This document shows positions 23,333-37,297 of a stretch of 64,000 bases of DNA, in pieces; the stretch's first letter is position 1; the number at the start of each line of letters is the position of its first letter. The notes below the pieces were generated by a model, which saw only the letters and a program-made list of their open reading frames with translations, did no database searches and was not told the DNA's origin. The position numbers were made by a program, and so were the translations under genes. The DNA comes from Bacillus sp. 1780r2a1 (GTDB lineage: Bacteria; Bacillota; Bacilli; Bacillales; Bacillaceae_H). The DNA is taken from the NCBI GenBank assembly GCA_024134725.1, contig CP099863.1:3159258-3223257 (forward strand), read 5' to 3'.

Positions 23333-26300
23333 ACAGTTGTCACCTCACGAGCTGGACGCGCTTCTTTCATCGGTACAGTGTGGAAACTAATTGTTTCAAG
23401 CACGCGTAGAATTGCTTCAGCTGTATCTAGTGATGTTAAACAAGGTACGCCATTTTCAACCGCTTCACGGCGAATTTTAAATCCATCACGAGCTGGCTGC
23501 TTACCTTTTGTTAACGTATTAACCACAAGCTGTGCTTCACCTGTTCGAATGACATCCAATAGATTATGATCTTGGTCGTGAATTTTGTTCACAACTTTCA
23601 CGCGGATATTTTCTTTCTCAAACACTTCAGCTGTTCCTTCTGTTGCAATAACTTGATAACCGATATTTGCAAATCGTTTTGCAAGCTCTGTTGCTTCCTC
23701 TTTGTCTTTATCTGATACGGTCATCAGTACTGAGCCGTATGGCTTGATTGACATTCCTGACGCGATTAAGCCTTTATAAAGAGCTTTCTCATACGTAGAG
23801 TCTTGCCCCATTACTTCACCCGTTGACTTCATTTCTGGTCCAAGCGTAATATCAACACGGCGTAGCTTTGCAAATGAGAACACCGGTACTTTTACATATA
23901 CGCCTTCTTCTTCTGGGTGTAAGCCTGACTCGTAGCCGAGATCTTTTAGGCTTGTTCCTAAAATGACTTTTGTTGCAACGTTAGCCATTGGAATGCGCGT
24001 AATTTTACTTAAGAACGGTACCGTACGACTTGAACGTGGGTTTACTTCTAGTACATAAACCTCACCTTTTGATAGAACAAACTGGATGTTCAGCAGTCCA
24101 ATAATGTTCAAGCCTTTCGCAATTCTTGTTGTATAGTCGATAATTGTGCTTTTTACTTCCTCTGACAGTGTTTGAGGAGGATATACTGCAATTGAATCTC
24201 CTGAGTGGACACCCGCGCGCTCTACATGCTCCATAATTCCTGGAATAACCACTGTTTCACCATCAGAAATTGCATCTACTTCAATCTCTTTCCCTGTTAA
24301 GTAACGGTCGATTAAAACAGGATGATCTGCGTGTACTTTTACTGCATTTTTCATATAATGTAGCAGCTCTTCTTCTTTGTATACAATTTCCATTGCACGT
24401 CCACCGAGTACATAAGAAGGACGAACAAGAACTGGATAGCCGATTTCACTTGCAACAACGACCGCTTCTTCAACTGAAGTTACGGTTTTGCCTAAAGGTT
24501 GTGGTACATCTAATCGAGCAAGCGTTGCTTCAAACTTTTTACGATCTTCGGCTGCGTCTAAGCTTTCTAGAGATGTTCCTAAGATTTTTACACCTCTTGC
24601 TGCAAGCTCTTCTGCTAGATTGATAGCTGTTTGTCCACCGAACTGAACAACCACACCTTCTGGTTTTTCTAAGTCGATAATATGCATTACATCTTCTACT
24701 GTAAGCGGCTCAAAGTACAATTTATCTGAGATACTAAAGTCAGTTGAAACCGTTTCTGGATTATTGTTAACGATGATTGCTTCGTAACCAGCCTCTTTAA
24801 TGGCCCATACGGAATGTACCGTTGCATAGTCGAACTCAATTCCTTGACCGATACGAATCGGACCAGAGCCTAACACCATCACGCTCTTGCGATCTGTTAC
24901 GATTGACTCATTTTCCTCTTCAAACGTTCCGTAGAAGTAAGGTGTGCTTGATTCAAACTCTGCTGCGCATGTATCAACTGTTTTATAAACTGGTGTTACG
25001 CCGTTTTGCTTGCGGAAATCATATACTTCACGCTCTGATTGATTCCATAGCTTTGCAATGGTATCATCCGCAAATCCCATTTCTTTTGCTTTCTGTAACA
25101 CTTCAATATTATGAACCTCTTCTTTTAGCACAGATTCAAATCGAATTACTCGTTCAAGCTTTACTAAGAAGAATAAGTCAATTTTGCTCCAATCGTGAAT
25201 CTGTTCAATTGTTACACCGCGGCGAATTGCTTCAGCGATATAGAATAAACGCTCATCGCCTGCTTTACGAATTCTTTTTTCGATGATTTCATCACTAAAC
25301 TCATGCGCATCTTTAAGCTCTAAGTGATGAACATTTGCTTCTAGTGAACGAACTGCTTTTAAAAGTGACTCTTCGAACGTACGGCCAATTGCCATTACTT
25401 CGCCTGTTGCTTTCATTTGTGTTCCAAGCTTACGATTAGCTGATTCAAATTTATCAAACGGCCAGCGTGGAATTTTTGATACGATGTAATCAAGCGCTGG
25501 TTCAAAGCATGCATACGTTTTTCCTGTAACAGGATTCATCATTTCATCTAGAGTTAATCCAACAGCAATTTTAGCGGCTAGCTTTGCAATTGGGTATCCC
25601 GTTGCTTTCGATGCAAGTGCTGAAGAACGGCTTACACGTGGATTTACTTCAATGACATAATATTGAAAGCTTTCTGGATCAAGCGCTAGCTGCACGTTAC
25701 ATCCACCTTCAATTTTTAATGCTCTAATAATTGTTAGTGAAGCATTTCGTAACAGCTGGTATTCGCGATCGCTTAACGTTTGACTCGGTGCTACAACGAT
25801 CGAATCACCCGTATGAATCCCTACTGGATCAAAGTTTTCCATATTACATACAACAATCGCATTATCGTTTGCATCACGCATTACTTCATATTCGATTTCC
25901 TTAAATCCAGCGATACTTTTTTCTAACAGACATTGCGTTACCGGACTGTGCTTCAAACCGCTTGTAACAATTTCAATGAGTTCTTGTTCGTTGTGGCAAA
26001 TACCGCCGCCTGTTCCACCTAACGTGTATGCTGGGCGAACAATAACCGGATAATCTACTTCTTCAACAAATGAATATGCTTCGTCAAGCGTATGGATAAT
26101 TTCGCTTGCTGGAACGGGCTGGTTTAACTCGTTCATTAGAGAGCGGAACTGCTCACGATCTTCTGCTTGTTCGATAGCTGACAGCTTTGTACCAAGAATT
26201 TCAACATTAAATTCTTCTAAAATGCCTGTGTTGTGTAGCTCCACAGCTAAGTTTAGACCCGTTTGACCTCCAAGTGTTGGAAGTAAAGCATCCGGGCGCT

Positions 26301-26541
26301 CTTTGCGAATAATTGAACTTACAAATTCAACCGTTAGAGGTTCGATATATACTTTATCTGCCATTTCGGAATCTGTCATAATCGTTGCAGGATTAGAGTT
26401 TACAAGAATAACTTTGTATCCCTCTTCTTTTAATGCAATACATGCTTGTGCACCCGCATAATCAAATTCTGCTGCTTGCCCAATGACAATTGGACCTGAT
26501 CCGATTACTAAAATAGTTTGAATATCTTGACGTTTTGGCAT
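23329..26541 (-). CDS. carB: Carbamoyl-phosphate synthase large subunit, pyrimidine-specific
   Basis: The large subunit makes carbamoyl phosphate from bicarbonate, ammonia delivered by CarA, and two ATP. The 1070-residue protein shows the expected internal duplication: two ATP-grasp halves starting with [19 protein letters not shown] (near 10) and [19 protein letters not shown] (near 555), an oligomerisation region, and a C-terminal allosteric MGS-like domain (about 930-1060). I use ATG 26541, which overlaps the carA stop (TAATG) and gives MPKRQDIQ. An upstream in-frame start adds two residues. In B. subtilis this is PyrAB; operon position indicates pyrimidine rather than arginine control. 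Confidence 0.97.
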
Positions 26542-27610
26542 TAGCAATTACCTACTTTCTGATTGTTTTTCATAAGTTCCATAAACTCATTAAATAATCC
26601 GTTTGCGTCCTCTGGTCCAGGTGATGCTTCTGGATGATATTGTACAGTAAACGCTGGATACTTCGTATGCTTAACTCCTTCAACTGTTCCATCATTTAAC
26701 GCGATATGCGTAATTTCTAAATCCGTATTTTCTAGTGATGCTTCACGTACCGTATAGCCGTGATTTTGAGAAGTAAGAGCAACTTTATTTGTTCGTAAAT
26801 CTTTTACAGGGTGGTTAGAACCTCTATGACCAAACTTCATTTTCTCTGTATCTGCTCCGCAGGCTAATGAAAACAATTGATGTCCTAAGCAAATTCCGAA
26901 CAGAGGTACTTTCCCTAAAATCCCGTTAATCATATCGATAGCTTCCGGCACATCTTTTGGGTCTCCAGGCCCGTTGCTAAGCATTATTCCATCTGGGTTC
27001 AAGCGAAGAATCTCTTCTGCAGTCACATTGTAAGGGACTACGATAACGTCACACTGGCGAGCCGTTAATTCTCTAAGAATACCGTGCTTCATTCCATAGT
27101 CAACTAGTACTACTTTTTGACCGCGTCCTGGACTTGGATATGCATTTGTTGTTGATACTTTTTCAACTGAATCTGTTGGCAAGCTGTAGCTTTTAAGACT
27201 TGCAACTACTTCTTCTACGTTCACATCCATCCCACATACTCGACCGCGAAGCGTGCCGTATTGACGAATTTTACGCGTTAGTTTGCGCGTATCAATTCCA
27301 GCTAAACCCGGAATGTCTTTTTGTTTTAAAAACTCATCAACTGAAAGTTCACTTCTGAAATTTGATGGAACTTCGCAAACTTCTTTAACAATTAAACCGT
27401 GCACAGCTGGTTCAATCGATTCAAAATCATCGCGGTTAATTCCGTAATTTCCAATCATAGGATATGTTAAAGTGACGATTTGCGCGCAGTAAGAGGGATC
27501 TGATAGAATCTCTTGATATCCCGTCATTCCTGTATTAAAGACAACTTCTCCCGTCATCTCTCTTTCGCTCCCAAATCCTTCCCCAATAAATACTGTTCCA
27601 TCTTCTAAAA

Positions 27611-27626
<16 letters not shown>
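26541..27626 (-). CDS. carA: Carbamoyl-phosphate synthase small subunit (glutaminase), pyrimidine-specific
   Basis: The small subunit hydrolyses glutamine to feed ammonia to CarB. In the 361-residue protein the N-terminal domain begins [15 protein letters not shown] and the C-terminal class I glutamine amidotransferase domain has the nucleophile in [11 protein letters not shown] (about 245-255) and the His-Glu pair in [10 protein letters not shown]. Start ATG 27624-27626 lies inside the end of pyrC (16-bp overlap) with a GGGAGGATG ribosome binding site, and its stop overlaps the carB start. The B. subtilis name is pyrAA. Confidence 0.97.
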
Positions 27627-29837
<2,211 letters not shown>

Positions 29838-29929
29838 TTATAACATTCAACTTTCCTAAGTGAAGAATTCCTTCATCTCTACTGTCTGTTAGTTAAACTT
29901 GTTAAATGTTATTTAGCGGTATAGGCGGA

Positions 29930-30030
29930 ATAAAAAACACCCTCTCTTGATATAGAAAGGGTGTGAGAAAACAAGCATCGTCTTTGACGCGCTGTACTAC
30001 ACCCTTGGAAACCTCTCTGGATTTCTTTTA
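29930..30030 (-). promoter_or_regulatory. PyrR-dependent attenuator in the pyrP-pyrB intergenic leader
   Basis: On the minus strand the leader first shows AAATCCAGAGAGGTTT (30024-30009), fitting the PyrR anti-antiterminator loop consensus ARUCCNGNGAGGYU. It is followed by a terminator hairpin (arms 29955-29964 and 29937-29947, about 10 bp) with six Ts. When PyrR binds with UMP, the antiterminator is blocked and transcription into pyrB stops. Confidence 0.9.
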
Positions 30031-30038
30031 AAAGGCGT

Positions 30039-31349
30039 TTATGAAATTTTTTGATTTCCTTGCATTTCTTCCACTTCTGAAGTCACAGCTTCTTGTTCTT
30101 TCGATTTTGGCAGTACAAGGTTTAAGATGATTCCTACAATCGTTGCAAGTGCCATTCCGTCGATCTGTACTTGTTCAGAAAGCTCAAGGTGTGCTCCCCC
30201 AACTCCTAATACGAGAATGATTGATGCGATGACTAAGTTGCGTTTATCTCCAAGGTCAACCTGTCCGTCAACCATCATGCGCAGCCCTGATGCAGCTATA
30301 ATTCCAAACAAGAGGATTGATACACCACCCATGACTGGTGAAGGTACGCTTGAAATAAGCGCCGTCACTTTTCCACTAAATCCAAACAAGATGGCAATGA
30401 CCGCTGCTCCTCCTAGTACAAAGACGCTAAACACTCTTGTAATTGCAAGTACTCCGATGTTTTCACCGTATGTTGTATTAGGAGGACCTCCGATTAAGCC
30501 TGCAAGCATCGTTGCAACTCCATCACCTAACACAGTGCGATGCAAGCCTGGCTTTTCAATATAGTTACGATCCACAATCTTATTTAACACCAGCAGATGT
30601 CCAATATGTTCTGAAAGCGTCACTACAGCTACAGGGACCATGACTAGAATAATGCCTAGCGAAATCGATGGCGTGTAGGACACGAATGGAATATAAAAAT
30701 CTGGGACTGCAATGAATGGTGCTTCTTTTACTTCTTTTAAGCTTACTAAGCCTTGTGTATAGGCAAAAAGATAGCCTCCAACAATTCCGATAAAGATTGG
30801 AATCAAGCTAATAATATTTTTAAAGTATACTGAGCAAATGACCGTAATAGCGAGTGTAACAAGGGCTACAAGCAGGTATTGACTGCTGTAATTCCCATCA
30901 GCATCATTCATCGCCATGCTTACAGCCGTGTTCGCTAAGCCCAAGCCAATTACAATGATAACGGGCCCTACTACGATTGGTGGCAATATCTTCATGACCC
31001 AGTTAATTCCTGTTCCTTTAATAACAAGAGCTACAATTCCGTATACTAACCCTGCTAGGAAACACCCCACCATGGCCTGTTCAGGTCCAAGCGTTGCTTT
31101 GGCTGAAATAATTGGTGCGATAAACGCAAAGGATGACCCAAGGTAAGCCGGTACTTGCCCTCGCGTAATTAGCAGAAATGCCAGGGTCCCCACTCCACTT
31201 GATACAAGTGCTACGGCTGGGCTTAATCCTACTAGAAACGGAACTAAAATCGTTGCTCCAAACATCGCAAACAGGTGCTGAATACTAAGAGCTAACCATT
31301 TTATCGGACTTGGTCGATCGTGTATATCGAGTATAATTTGTTGTTTCAT
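30039..31349 (-). CDS. pyrP: Uracil permease
   Basis: PyrP imports uracil with protons. The 436-residue integral membrane protein of the nucleobase-cation symporter-2 (UraA) family has about 14 hydrophobic segments, the family start HDRPSPIKWLALSIQHLFAMFGATILVP and the motif GGPPNTTYGENIG that corresponds to the substrate and half-helix region with the conserved Glu. ATG start with AGGAGAAG upstream. Its place between pyrR and pyrB, with its own attenuator, matches B. subtilis. Confidence 0.96.
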   Translation of the reverse strand: MKQQIILDIHDRPSPIKWLALSIQHLFAMFGATILVPFLVGLSPAVALVSSGVGTLAFLLITRGQVPAYLGSSFAFIAPIISAKATLGPEQAMVGCFLAGLVYGIVALVIKGTGINWVMKILPPIVVGPVIIVIGLGLANTAVSMAMNDADGNYSSQYLLVALVTLAITVICSVYFKNIISLIPIFIGIVGGYLFAYTQGLVSLKEVKEAPFIAVPDFYIPFVSYTPSISLGIILVMVPVAVVTLSEHIGHLLVLNKIVDRNYIEKPGLHRTVLGDGVATMLAGLIGGPPNTTYGENIGVLAITRVFSVFVLGGAAVIAILFGFSGKVTALISSVPSPVMGGVSILLFGIIAASGLRMMVDGQVDLGDKRNLVIASIILVLGVGGAHLELSEQVQIDGMALATIVGIILNLVLPKSKEQEAVTSEVEEMQGNQKIS

Positions 31350-31371
31350 TTTTCTCTTCTCCTTTTACGCC

Positions 31372-31490
31372 CATAAAAAAACCTCTTTACACAAGTGCGC
31401 AAAGAGGTTTCCACAGCATAAAACAACATGACAAATCATTTGCTTCACGCAGTGTTTCCCCCTTTTGCAGCCTCACGGGACTACCGTTTA
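31372..31490 (-). promoter_or_regulatory. PyrR-dependent attenuator in front of pyrP
   Basis: On the minus strand AGTCCCGTGAGGCTGC (31482-31467) matches the PyrR-binding loop. A terminator follows: AAACCTCTTTGCG paired with the mirrored arm (arms 31401-31411 and 31379-31390) and seven Ts. The intervening sequence contains the antiterminator strand. Confidence 0.9.
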
Positions 31491-31504
31491 AAAGGGCGTG
31501 TATA

Positions 31505-32190
<686 letters not shown>

Positions 32191-32214
32191 AAAGGTTCTC
32201 ATTAAGTTATCTAC

Positions 32215-32243
32215 AGTATGACAGTTTGTTTACTTCTTGTCAA
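32215..32243 (-). promoter_or_regulatory. Sigma-A promoter of the pyr operon
   Basis: On the minus strand a perfect -35 TTGACA (32243-32238) is followed after 17 bp by CATACT (32220-32215; 4 of 6 match to TATAAT). It overlaps the rluD stop codon and lies about 25 bp upstream of the PyrR-binding loop of the leader. It is the only good promoter I find for the ten pyr genes. Confidence 0.75.
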
Positions 32244-33154
32244 CTTCTTTTTTCAAGTAGCTCCAGCATTTCTTCAAATACTTTTGGTACAGGTGCTTCA
32301 AACTCGATATACTCGTTTGTACGAGGATGTACAAAGCCTAAAACGCCAGCGTGAAGTGCTTGTCCCTCAATAGGAAGCGTCTTTTTCGGTCCATACTTTG
32401 GGTCTCCTGCAAGTGGAAAACCAATGTATTTCATATGAACGCGAATTTGATGGGTTCTTCCCGTTTCAAGCTTACACTCCACTAAAGAAAAATCTTTAAA
32501 ACGTTCCAATACTGTAAAATGCGTTACGGCATCACGAGATTTATCATCTGTAACGGTCATGCTTTGACGATCTTGCTTATCACGGCCAATTGGTGCATCA
32601 ATTGTACCATGATCATGTTGAATAACGCCGTGTACAATCGCCTTGTAACGTCGCGTTACTGTTTTAGCAACAAGCTGATTTACAAGTGATTCATGAGCCA
32701 TATCGTTTTTTGCTACCATTAGCAGTCCAGAGGTATCTTTATCAATACGATGTACGATTCCTGGTCTCGTTACTCCATTAATACCGGATAAATCCTTGCA
32801 GTGAGCCATTAAGCCGTTTACAAGGGTTCCTGTATAATGGCCTGGAGCTGGATGAACAACCATACCTCTAGGCTTGTTAACGACTAACACATCTTCATCT
32901 TCATAGTAAATATCTAAATCCATTTCTTCAGCAACAATATCTGGTTCTTTTAAATCAGGGACCTCTAAAGTGACAACATCCCCAACTTTACATTTATAGT
33001 TTCCTTTTACCGTATCGCCGTTTACTTTTGCACACTCATCTTTAATCCACTGCTGAACCTGTGAACGTGACCATTCTGCATTAGCAGTTGCTAATACCTT
33101 ATCAATACGTTCACTTTTTTGTCCTTCTTCAATAATAATTTCAACTACGCTCAT
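32240..33154 (-). CDS. rluD: 23S rRNA pseudouridine synthase, RluD type
   Basis: The enzyme converts specific uridines of 23S rRNA helix 69 to pseudouridine. In the 304-residue protein an N-terminal S4 RNA-binding domain (about 14-75) precedes the RluA-family catalytic domain with the motif [11 protein letters not shown] (about 137-147) holding the catalytic Asp. The exact uridines are inferred from family resemblance, since RluA, RluC and RluD are similar. The start overlaps the lspA stop by 4 bp (ATGA). In B. subtilis the gene (ylyB) also lies between lspA and pyrR. Confidence 0.92.
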   Translation of the reverse strand: MSVVEIIIEEGQKSERIDKVLATANAEWSRSQVQQWIKDECAKVNGDTVKGNYKCKVGDVVTLEVPDLKEPDIVAEEMDLDIYYEDEDVLVVNKPRGMVVHPAPGHYTGTLVNGLMAHCKDLSGINGVTRPGIVHRIDKDTSGLLMVAKNDMAHESLVNQLVAKTVTRRYKAIVHGVIQHDHGTIDAPIGRDKQDRQSMTVTDDKSRDAVTHFTVLERFKDFSLVECKLETGRTHQIRVHMKYIGFPLAGDPKYGPKKTLPIEGQALHAGVLGFVHPRTNEYIEFEAPVPKVFEEMLELLEKRS

Positions 33155-33621
33155 TCTTTCGTGCTCTCCTTCTTTTGCTTTCCTTCAAATAACGTGAGGA
33201 TAAACATAATTCCAACACCGACTACCAATGCTGAATCCGCAACGTTAAAGATTGGAAAATCGTATGTGAAAATGTATGTATTAACGAAATCCACCACTTC
33301 TTGGCGAAAAACACGGTCAATAAAGTTTCCTATTGCTCCACCTAACATCAGTCCAAGCGCTACTCCAAGCCACTTATCCGCTTTATTTATTTTGCGAATA
33401 TACACGATAAGCCCTATTACAACAACAACAGTAATGGCATAAAAAAACCACATTTGTCCCTCTAAGATGCCCCAAGCTGCTCCTCTGTTTCGATGTGAAG
33501 TAATATACAAAAAGTTTTCAACCACCGGAATGCTTTCACCAAGTTCCATTTCTTTAACTACAATCCACTTTGTTAACTGGTCAAAAATAATAATAGCTAA
33601 AGCGATCATATAATAAAACAA
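33151..33621 (-). CDS. lspA: Lipoprotein signal peptidase (signal peptidase II)
   Basis: LspA removes signal peptides from diacylated prolipoproteins. The 156-residue protein has four hydrophobic helices and the two catalytic aspartate motifs, GAIGNFIDR (about 107-115) and FNVADSAL (about 131-138). I place the start at a TTG codon (33619-33621), giving [19 protein letters not shown] as in B. subtilis; AGGAGG lies 8-9 bp upstream. Codons further upstream back to 33648 would place the ribosome binding site inside the gene. It is followed, with an overlap, by rluD. Confidence 0.95.
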   Translation of the reverse strand: MFYYMIALAIIIFDQLTKWIVVKEMELGESIPVVENFLYITSHRNRGAAWGILEGQMWFFYAITVVVVIGLIVYIRKINKADKWLGVALGLMLGGAIGNFIDRVFRQEVVDFVNTYIFTYDFPIFNVADSALVVGVGIMFILTLFEGKQKKESTKE

Positions 33622-33629
33622 AGCCGTTT

Positions 33630-33635
33630 CCTCCT
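33630..33635 (-). promoter_or_regulatory. Ribosome binding site deciding the TTG start of lspA
   Basis: The perfect AGGAGG lies 8 bp before the TTG codon and inside the longer in-frame reading, which excludes the upstream start. Confidence 0.8.
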
Positions 33636-33700
33636 GCCGTAAAGTCAAACGAATCCATACTACAGCATTTTAGCATACATTTTATATTTTTTCTCGCTTC

Positions 33701-33994
33701 TTACCATAAAACAAATAAATCTTGTTCCGTTCTGGCCGTTGGAATAACTTTTAATTTATGAATACACATTTGCTCCCCTGTATTTTCATCTATTCCAAAC
33801 GCTCCAACATCGAGCTTTGCTAAAGCTCGCTCTACATCTTTTAAATCTGCTTTAATCATATCAATAACATATCGTTCTTTATAGGGGTCATATTTCATCT
33901 CATTCGTATTACCATCATATTGAATTAGGCGTTCTTGTAGTTCTTCCTTTATAACTGATAGTTCTTGTCCAATTGAAAGGTACTGCTCGTACAT
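33701..33994 (-). CDS. Small DksA/TraR-like protein without zinc ligands
   Basis: A 97-residue protein with a helical N-terminal region (about 1-62, coiled-coil-like) and a C-terminal segment GAFGIDENTGEQMCIHKL then VIPTAR. This resembles the DksA/TraR zinc-finger pattern GxYGxCxxTGxxIxxxRL..PTAxxC. The positions that normally hold cysteines are Asp in GID and Thr/Glu in ARTEQ, so zinc binding is probably lost. In B. subtilis the DksA-like gene ylyA lies at this site between ileS and lspA, and is longer. AAGGAGG precedes the ATG, so it is expressed. Function unknown; a role in modulating RNA polymerase is possible from the family only. Confidence 0.75.
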   Translation of the reverse strand: MYEQYLSIGQELSVIKEELQERLIQYDGNTNEMKYDPYKERYVIDMIKADLKDVERALAKLDVGAFGIDENTGEQMCIHKLKVIPTARTEQDLFVLW

Positions 33995-34136
33995 TAAACC
34001 GCCTCCTTATCGATGAAATCAATCTTCTTGATTTTATCGTTACCGATATGAGGACGAATACAACACGACAAGTTTTTCCTTCATTGAAAAACCTAATAGC
34101 AATAGGTGTTGGGAATTTCGTACAGTCTTTTCTCCT

Positions 34137-34172
34137 CAAAAAAAAGCACGCTCATAAAGAGCGTGCTTTTTC
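34137..34172 (-). terminator. Rho-independent terminator after ileS
   Basis: A perfect stem (AAAAAGCACGCTC at 34141-34153 with GAGCGTGCTTTTT at 34159-34171) ends in a T run on the minus strand, 3 bp after the ileS stop codon. Confidence 0.9.
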
Positions 34173-34175
34173 CAT

Positions 34176-36947
34176 TTACTGCTGAACGTAGTTCGTTTTC
34201 ACAACATCTGCACATCTTGCACATAATGTTGGATGAGCTAAGTCTGAACCAACTGTTGTTGTAACTGTCCAACAACGTTCACACTTTTCTCCCTCAGCAG
34301 GTGTTACAGCGATTGCTGCATGCTCAAAGCGCTGTGCAGTTTCCGGTGCATCTGCTACATCACCAGCAATCTCTAAGGCTGAAACGATAAACAATTGACC
34401 TACATTTTCTGAGATAGATGCTAACAATTGCTTCGTCTCAGCATTTGGGTATAGAGTCAACTTCGCTTCAAGAGATTTTCCGATTACCTTTTCATTACGA
34501 GCTTGTTCAAGTGCTTTTAACACTTCATCACGTAGTTCCATAAACGCATCCCACTTCTTCTCTAGCTCATCTGCACCAGCAATTTCTTTCACTTCTGGCA
34601 TATCCACTAGCTGTACGCTTTCTTCTTCTACGTTTGGAATGTGAACCCATACCTCATCAGCTGTATGAGAAAGGATTGGAGATACTAACTTTGTTAGAGA
34701 TAGTAGCGTTTCGTAAAGAACGGTTTGAATGCTACGACGTTCTACGTTGTTTGCACCTTCGATATATAATACGTCTTTTGCAAAATCTAAATAGAACGAA
34801 CTCATATCAATTGTACAGAAATTATGAACCGCATGATAAATACTTGAGAACTCATATGCATCGTATGATTTTTTGACTTTATCGACTAATTTATTTAGCT
34901 TAACTAGCATGTAACGATCCACTTCGCGAAGCTGCTCTACTGCAATTGCATCCGTTTGTGGATTGAAATCTGCCAGGTTTCCTAATAGGAATCGGAACGT
35001 ATTACGAATTTTACGATATACTTCAGCTACTTGTTTCAAGATGTTATCAGATACGCGTACATCTGCCTGGTAGTCAACAGACGCTACCCATAAGCGTAGA
35101 ATATCTGCACCTAACTGTTTCATAACCTTAGCTGGAATAACCGTGTTACCAAGTGATTTACTCATTTTACGACCTTCACCATCTAAAGCAAAACCATGAC
35201 TTAAAACGGCTTTATAAGGTGCTTCACCCGTTACAGCAACGCTTGTAGATAAGCTTGAGTTAAACCAACCGCGATATTGGTCAGATCCTTCTAAATAAAG
35301 GTCAGCAGGACGCTGTAACCCTTCACGCTCTTCAAGTACAGCTTGGTGAGAAGATCCAGAATCAAACCATACGTCCATAATATCCGTTTCTTTTGTAAAC
35401 TGACCGTTTGGACTACCAGGATGAGTAAAGCCTTCTGGTAATAAATCTTTTGCTTCACGCTCAAACCAAATGTTCGAACCGTGCTGACGGAAAAGCTCTG
35501 ATACATGCTCAATTGTCTCATCCGTAATAATCGGCTCATCATTTTCAGCATAAAACACAGGAATTGGTACGCCCCATGCGCGTTGACGAGAAATACACCA
35601 GTCTCCACGATCACGAACCATGTTATAAAGACGCGTTTCGCCCCAAGCAGGAACCCACTGTGTTTTTTCTACTGCCTCTAATAACTCTTTGCGGAAGTCT
35701 TTAATTGATGCAAACCATTGCGCTGTTGCACGGAAAATTGTCGGCTTTTTCGTACGCCAGTCATGTGGATATGAATGCGTGATAAACGATAGCTTTAACA
35801 GCGCGCCTTCGGCTTGAAGTTTTTCTGTAATTGGCTTGTTTGCTTCGTCATAGAATAAGCCTTCAAATCCAGGTGCTTCCTCTGTCATGTGACCTTTGCT
35901 GTCAACTGGACAAAGTACACTTAAACCGTATTTTTGACCCACAATAAAATCATCTTCCCCGTGTCCTGGAGCCGTATGAACACAACCAGTACCCGCATCA
36001 GTTGTAACATGGTCACCTAAAACGAGTAGAGAATCACGCTTGTAAATTGGATGTTCTGCTACTACGTGCTCAAGTTCAGCACCTTTCATAGTACGCACTA
36101 CTTCATATTCAACCCATTCAATTTCTTTTGCAACGGTCTCAACAAGTTCTGATGCCACGATGTATTTAGCACCATCTACGGCCACTACGCTATATTGAAG
36201 CTCTGGGTTTACAGCGATAGCTAAGTTTGCCGGCATTGTCCATGGCGTTGTTGTCCAGATGATAAATTTCTCATCGCTTTCCACTACGCCTTTACCATCT
36301 TTTACATTAAACGCAACGTAAATAGAAGCAGAACGCTTATCGTAATATTCAATTTCAGCTTCTGCTAGCGCTGATTCACTAGATGGAGACCAATAAACTG
36401 GTTTTAGCCCTTTGTAGATATAACCTTTTTTCGCCATATCTCCAAACACTTTAATTTGCTGAGCTTCGTATTCAGGCTGAAGTGTCACATAAGGATTATC
36501 CCAATCAGCACGTACACCTAAACGTTTAAACTGTTCACGCTGACCTTCCACTTGCTCCCACGCGTACTGTTCGCAAAGCTTACGGAATTCAGCAACGCTC
36601 ATTTCTTTACGGTTAACTTTTTTATTCTTTGTTAAAGCTGTTTCAATTGGTAAACCGTGCGTATCCCAACCAGGTACATAAGGTGCACAAAAACCTGACA
36701 TAGATTTATAGCGAACGATAAAGTCCTTTAAGATTTTATTCAGTGCATGACCCATGTGAATATCACCATTTGCATAAGGAGGGCCATCATGTAAAACGAA
36801 TAACGGACGACCTTCTGTACGCTTTTGAACTTTTGCATAAATATCCATTTCTGCCCACTTTTCTTGCATTTGTGGCTCACGATTTGGCAAATTTCCACGC
36901 ATAGGAAATTCTGTTTTCGGCATTAATAACGTATCTTTATATTCCAA
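34176..36947 (-). CDS. ileS: Isoleucyl-tRNA synthetase
   Basis: IleS charges tRNA-Ile and edits mischarged valine. The 923-residue class I synthetase has the HIGH-like motif [14 protein letters not shown] (about 56-69), the editing domain with TAPGHGEDD, the KMSKS motif in [10 protein letters not shown] (about 591-600) and a C-terminal zinc finger CERCWTV..CARC. The start is a TTG codon (36945-36947) with GGAGGTT six bases upstream, giving [20 protein letters not shown] as in B. subtilis. An ATG five codons upstream overlaps that ribosome binding site and is unlikely. Expression is governed by an upstream T-box leader. Confidence 0.97.
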   Translation of the reverse strand: MEYKDTLLMPKTEFPMRGNLPNREPQMQEKWAEMDIYAKVQKRTEGRPLFVLHDGPPYANGDIHMGHALNKILKDFIVRYKSMSGFCAPYVPGWDTHGLPIETALTKNKKVNRKEMSVAEFRKLCEQYAWEQVEGQREQFKRLGVRADWDNPYVTLQPEYEAQQIKVFGDMAKKGYIYKGLKPVYWSPSSESALAEAEIEYYDKRSASIYVAFNVKDGKGVVESDEKFIIWTTTPWTMPANLAIAVNPELQYSVVAVDGAKYIVASELVETVAKEIEWVEYEVVRTMKGAELEHVVAEHPIYKRDSLLVLGDHVTTDAGTGCVHTAPGHGEDDFIVGQKYGLSVLCPVDSKGHMTEEAPGFEGLFYDEANKPITEKLQAEGALLKLSFITHSYPHDWRTKKPTIFRATAQWFASIKDFRKELLEAVEKTQWVPAWGETRLYNMVRDRGDWCISRQRAWGVPIPVFYAENDEPIITDETIEHVSELFRQHGSNIWFEREAKDLLPEGFTHPGSPNGQFTKETDIMDVWFDSGSSHQAVLEEREGLQRPADLYLEGSDQYRGWFNSSLSTSVAVTGEAPYKAVLSHGFALDGEGRKMSKSLGNTVIPAKVMKQLGADILRLWVASVDYQADVRVSDNILKQVAEVYRKIRNTFRFLLGNLADFNPQTDAIAVEQLREVDRYMLVKLNKLVDKVKKSYDAYEFSSIYHAVHNFCTIDMSSFYLDFAKDVLYIEGANNVERRSIQTVLYETLLSLTKLVSPILSHTADEVWVHIPNVEEESVQLVDMPEVKEIAGADELEKKWDAFMELRDEVLKALEQARNEKVIGKSLEAKLTLYPNAETKQLLASISENVGQLFIVSALEIAGDVADAPETAQRFEHAAIAVTPAEGEKCERCWTVTTTVGSDLAHPTLCARCADVVKTNYVQQ

Positions 36948-36953
36948 AGTTCT

Positions 36954-36960
36954 AACCTCC
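36954..36960 (-). promoter_or_regulatory. Ribosome binding site deciding the TTG start of ileS
   Basis: GGAGGTT lies 6 bp upstream of the TTG start and overlaps the alternative ATG at 36960-36962, which rules that codon out in practice. Confidence 0.8.
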
Positions 36961-36999
36961 ATAAAATCGTAAATTTCATTCCGTATATAGCTACAACAA

Positions 37000-37262
37000 A
37001 AAGAGACCTTCTCATCCCAAAAAGGGACGAGAAGGTCTCCCGCGGTACCACCCTTGTAGACAAACTGCACTTCCGCTTGTCCTCTCAGCATTCGTAACGT
37101 GAATAACACGTCGCTGCTTACTTCGTTTCAGCAGCAATACTCCAGGGTGATATTCGTTTCTTTGATTAGACCGAGCTCTCACCCTCCTCGGTTCGCTAAA
37201 CGTAATCATGCAAGAAACTACTGTCCCTATCTCCGTACTATACGTATGAAATTTCATCTGTT
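37000..37262 (-). promoter_or_regulatory. T-box riboswitch leader of ileS (isoleucine specifier)
   Basis: On the minus strand the T-box sequence AAGGGTGGTACCGCGGG (37055-37039) matches the AGGGUGGNACCGCG consensus. It is followed by a 16-bp terminator hairpin (37039-37024 with 37018-37002) and five Ts. Upstream lies the Stem I region, with GAATATCACC near 37154-37145; ATC at 37151-37149 is the likely specifier codon for isoleucine. Uncharged tRNA-Ile would stabilise the antiterminator and allow ileS transcription. The specifier choice is by position and consistency with ileS, not by a full structure prediction. Confidence 0.93.
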
Positions 37263-37267
37263 ACCAA

Positions 37268-37297
37268 ATTATATGACAACAAAACGAAAGAAGTCAA
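37268..37297 (-). promoter_or_regulatory. Sigma-A promoter of the ileS T-box transcript
   Basis: TTGACT (37297-37292) and a perfect TATAAT (37273-37268) on the minus strand are 18 bp apart, just upstream of the T-box leader. Confidence 0.8.

Noticed and set aside
24822-25286. Open frame of 154 codons on the plus strand inside carB
   Set aside because: Antisense shadow of a long conserved gene; no initiation signal and Leu/Arg/His-rich composition expected from the complementary frame.
36948-37109. Upstream in-frame extension of ileS by up to 54 codons
   Set aside because: It would translate the T-box sequence and terminator; the TTG start with GGAGGTT fits the conserved N-terminus.
37012-37257. 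Open frame of 81 codons on the minus strand upstream of ileS
   Set aside because: The whole stretch is explained by the T-box leader RNA, including the terminator arms.
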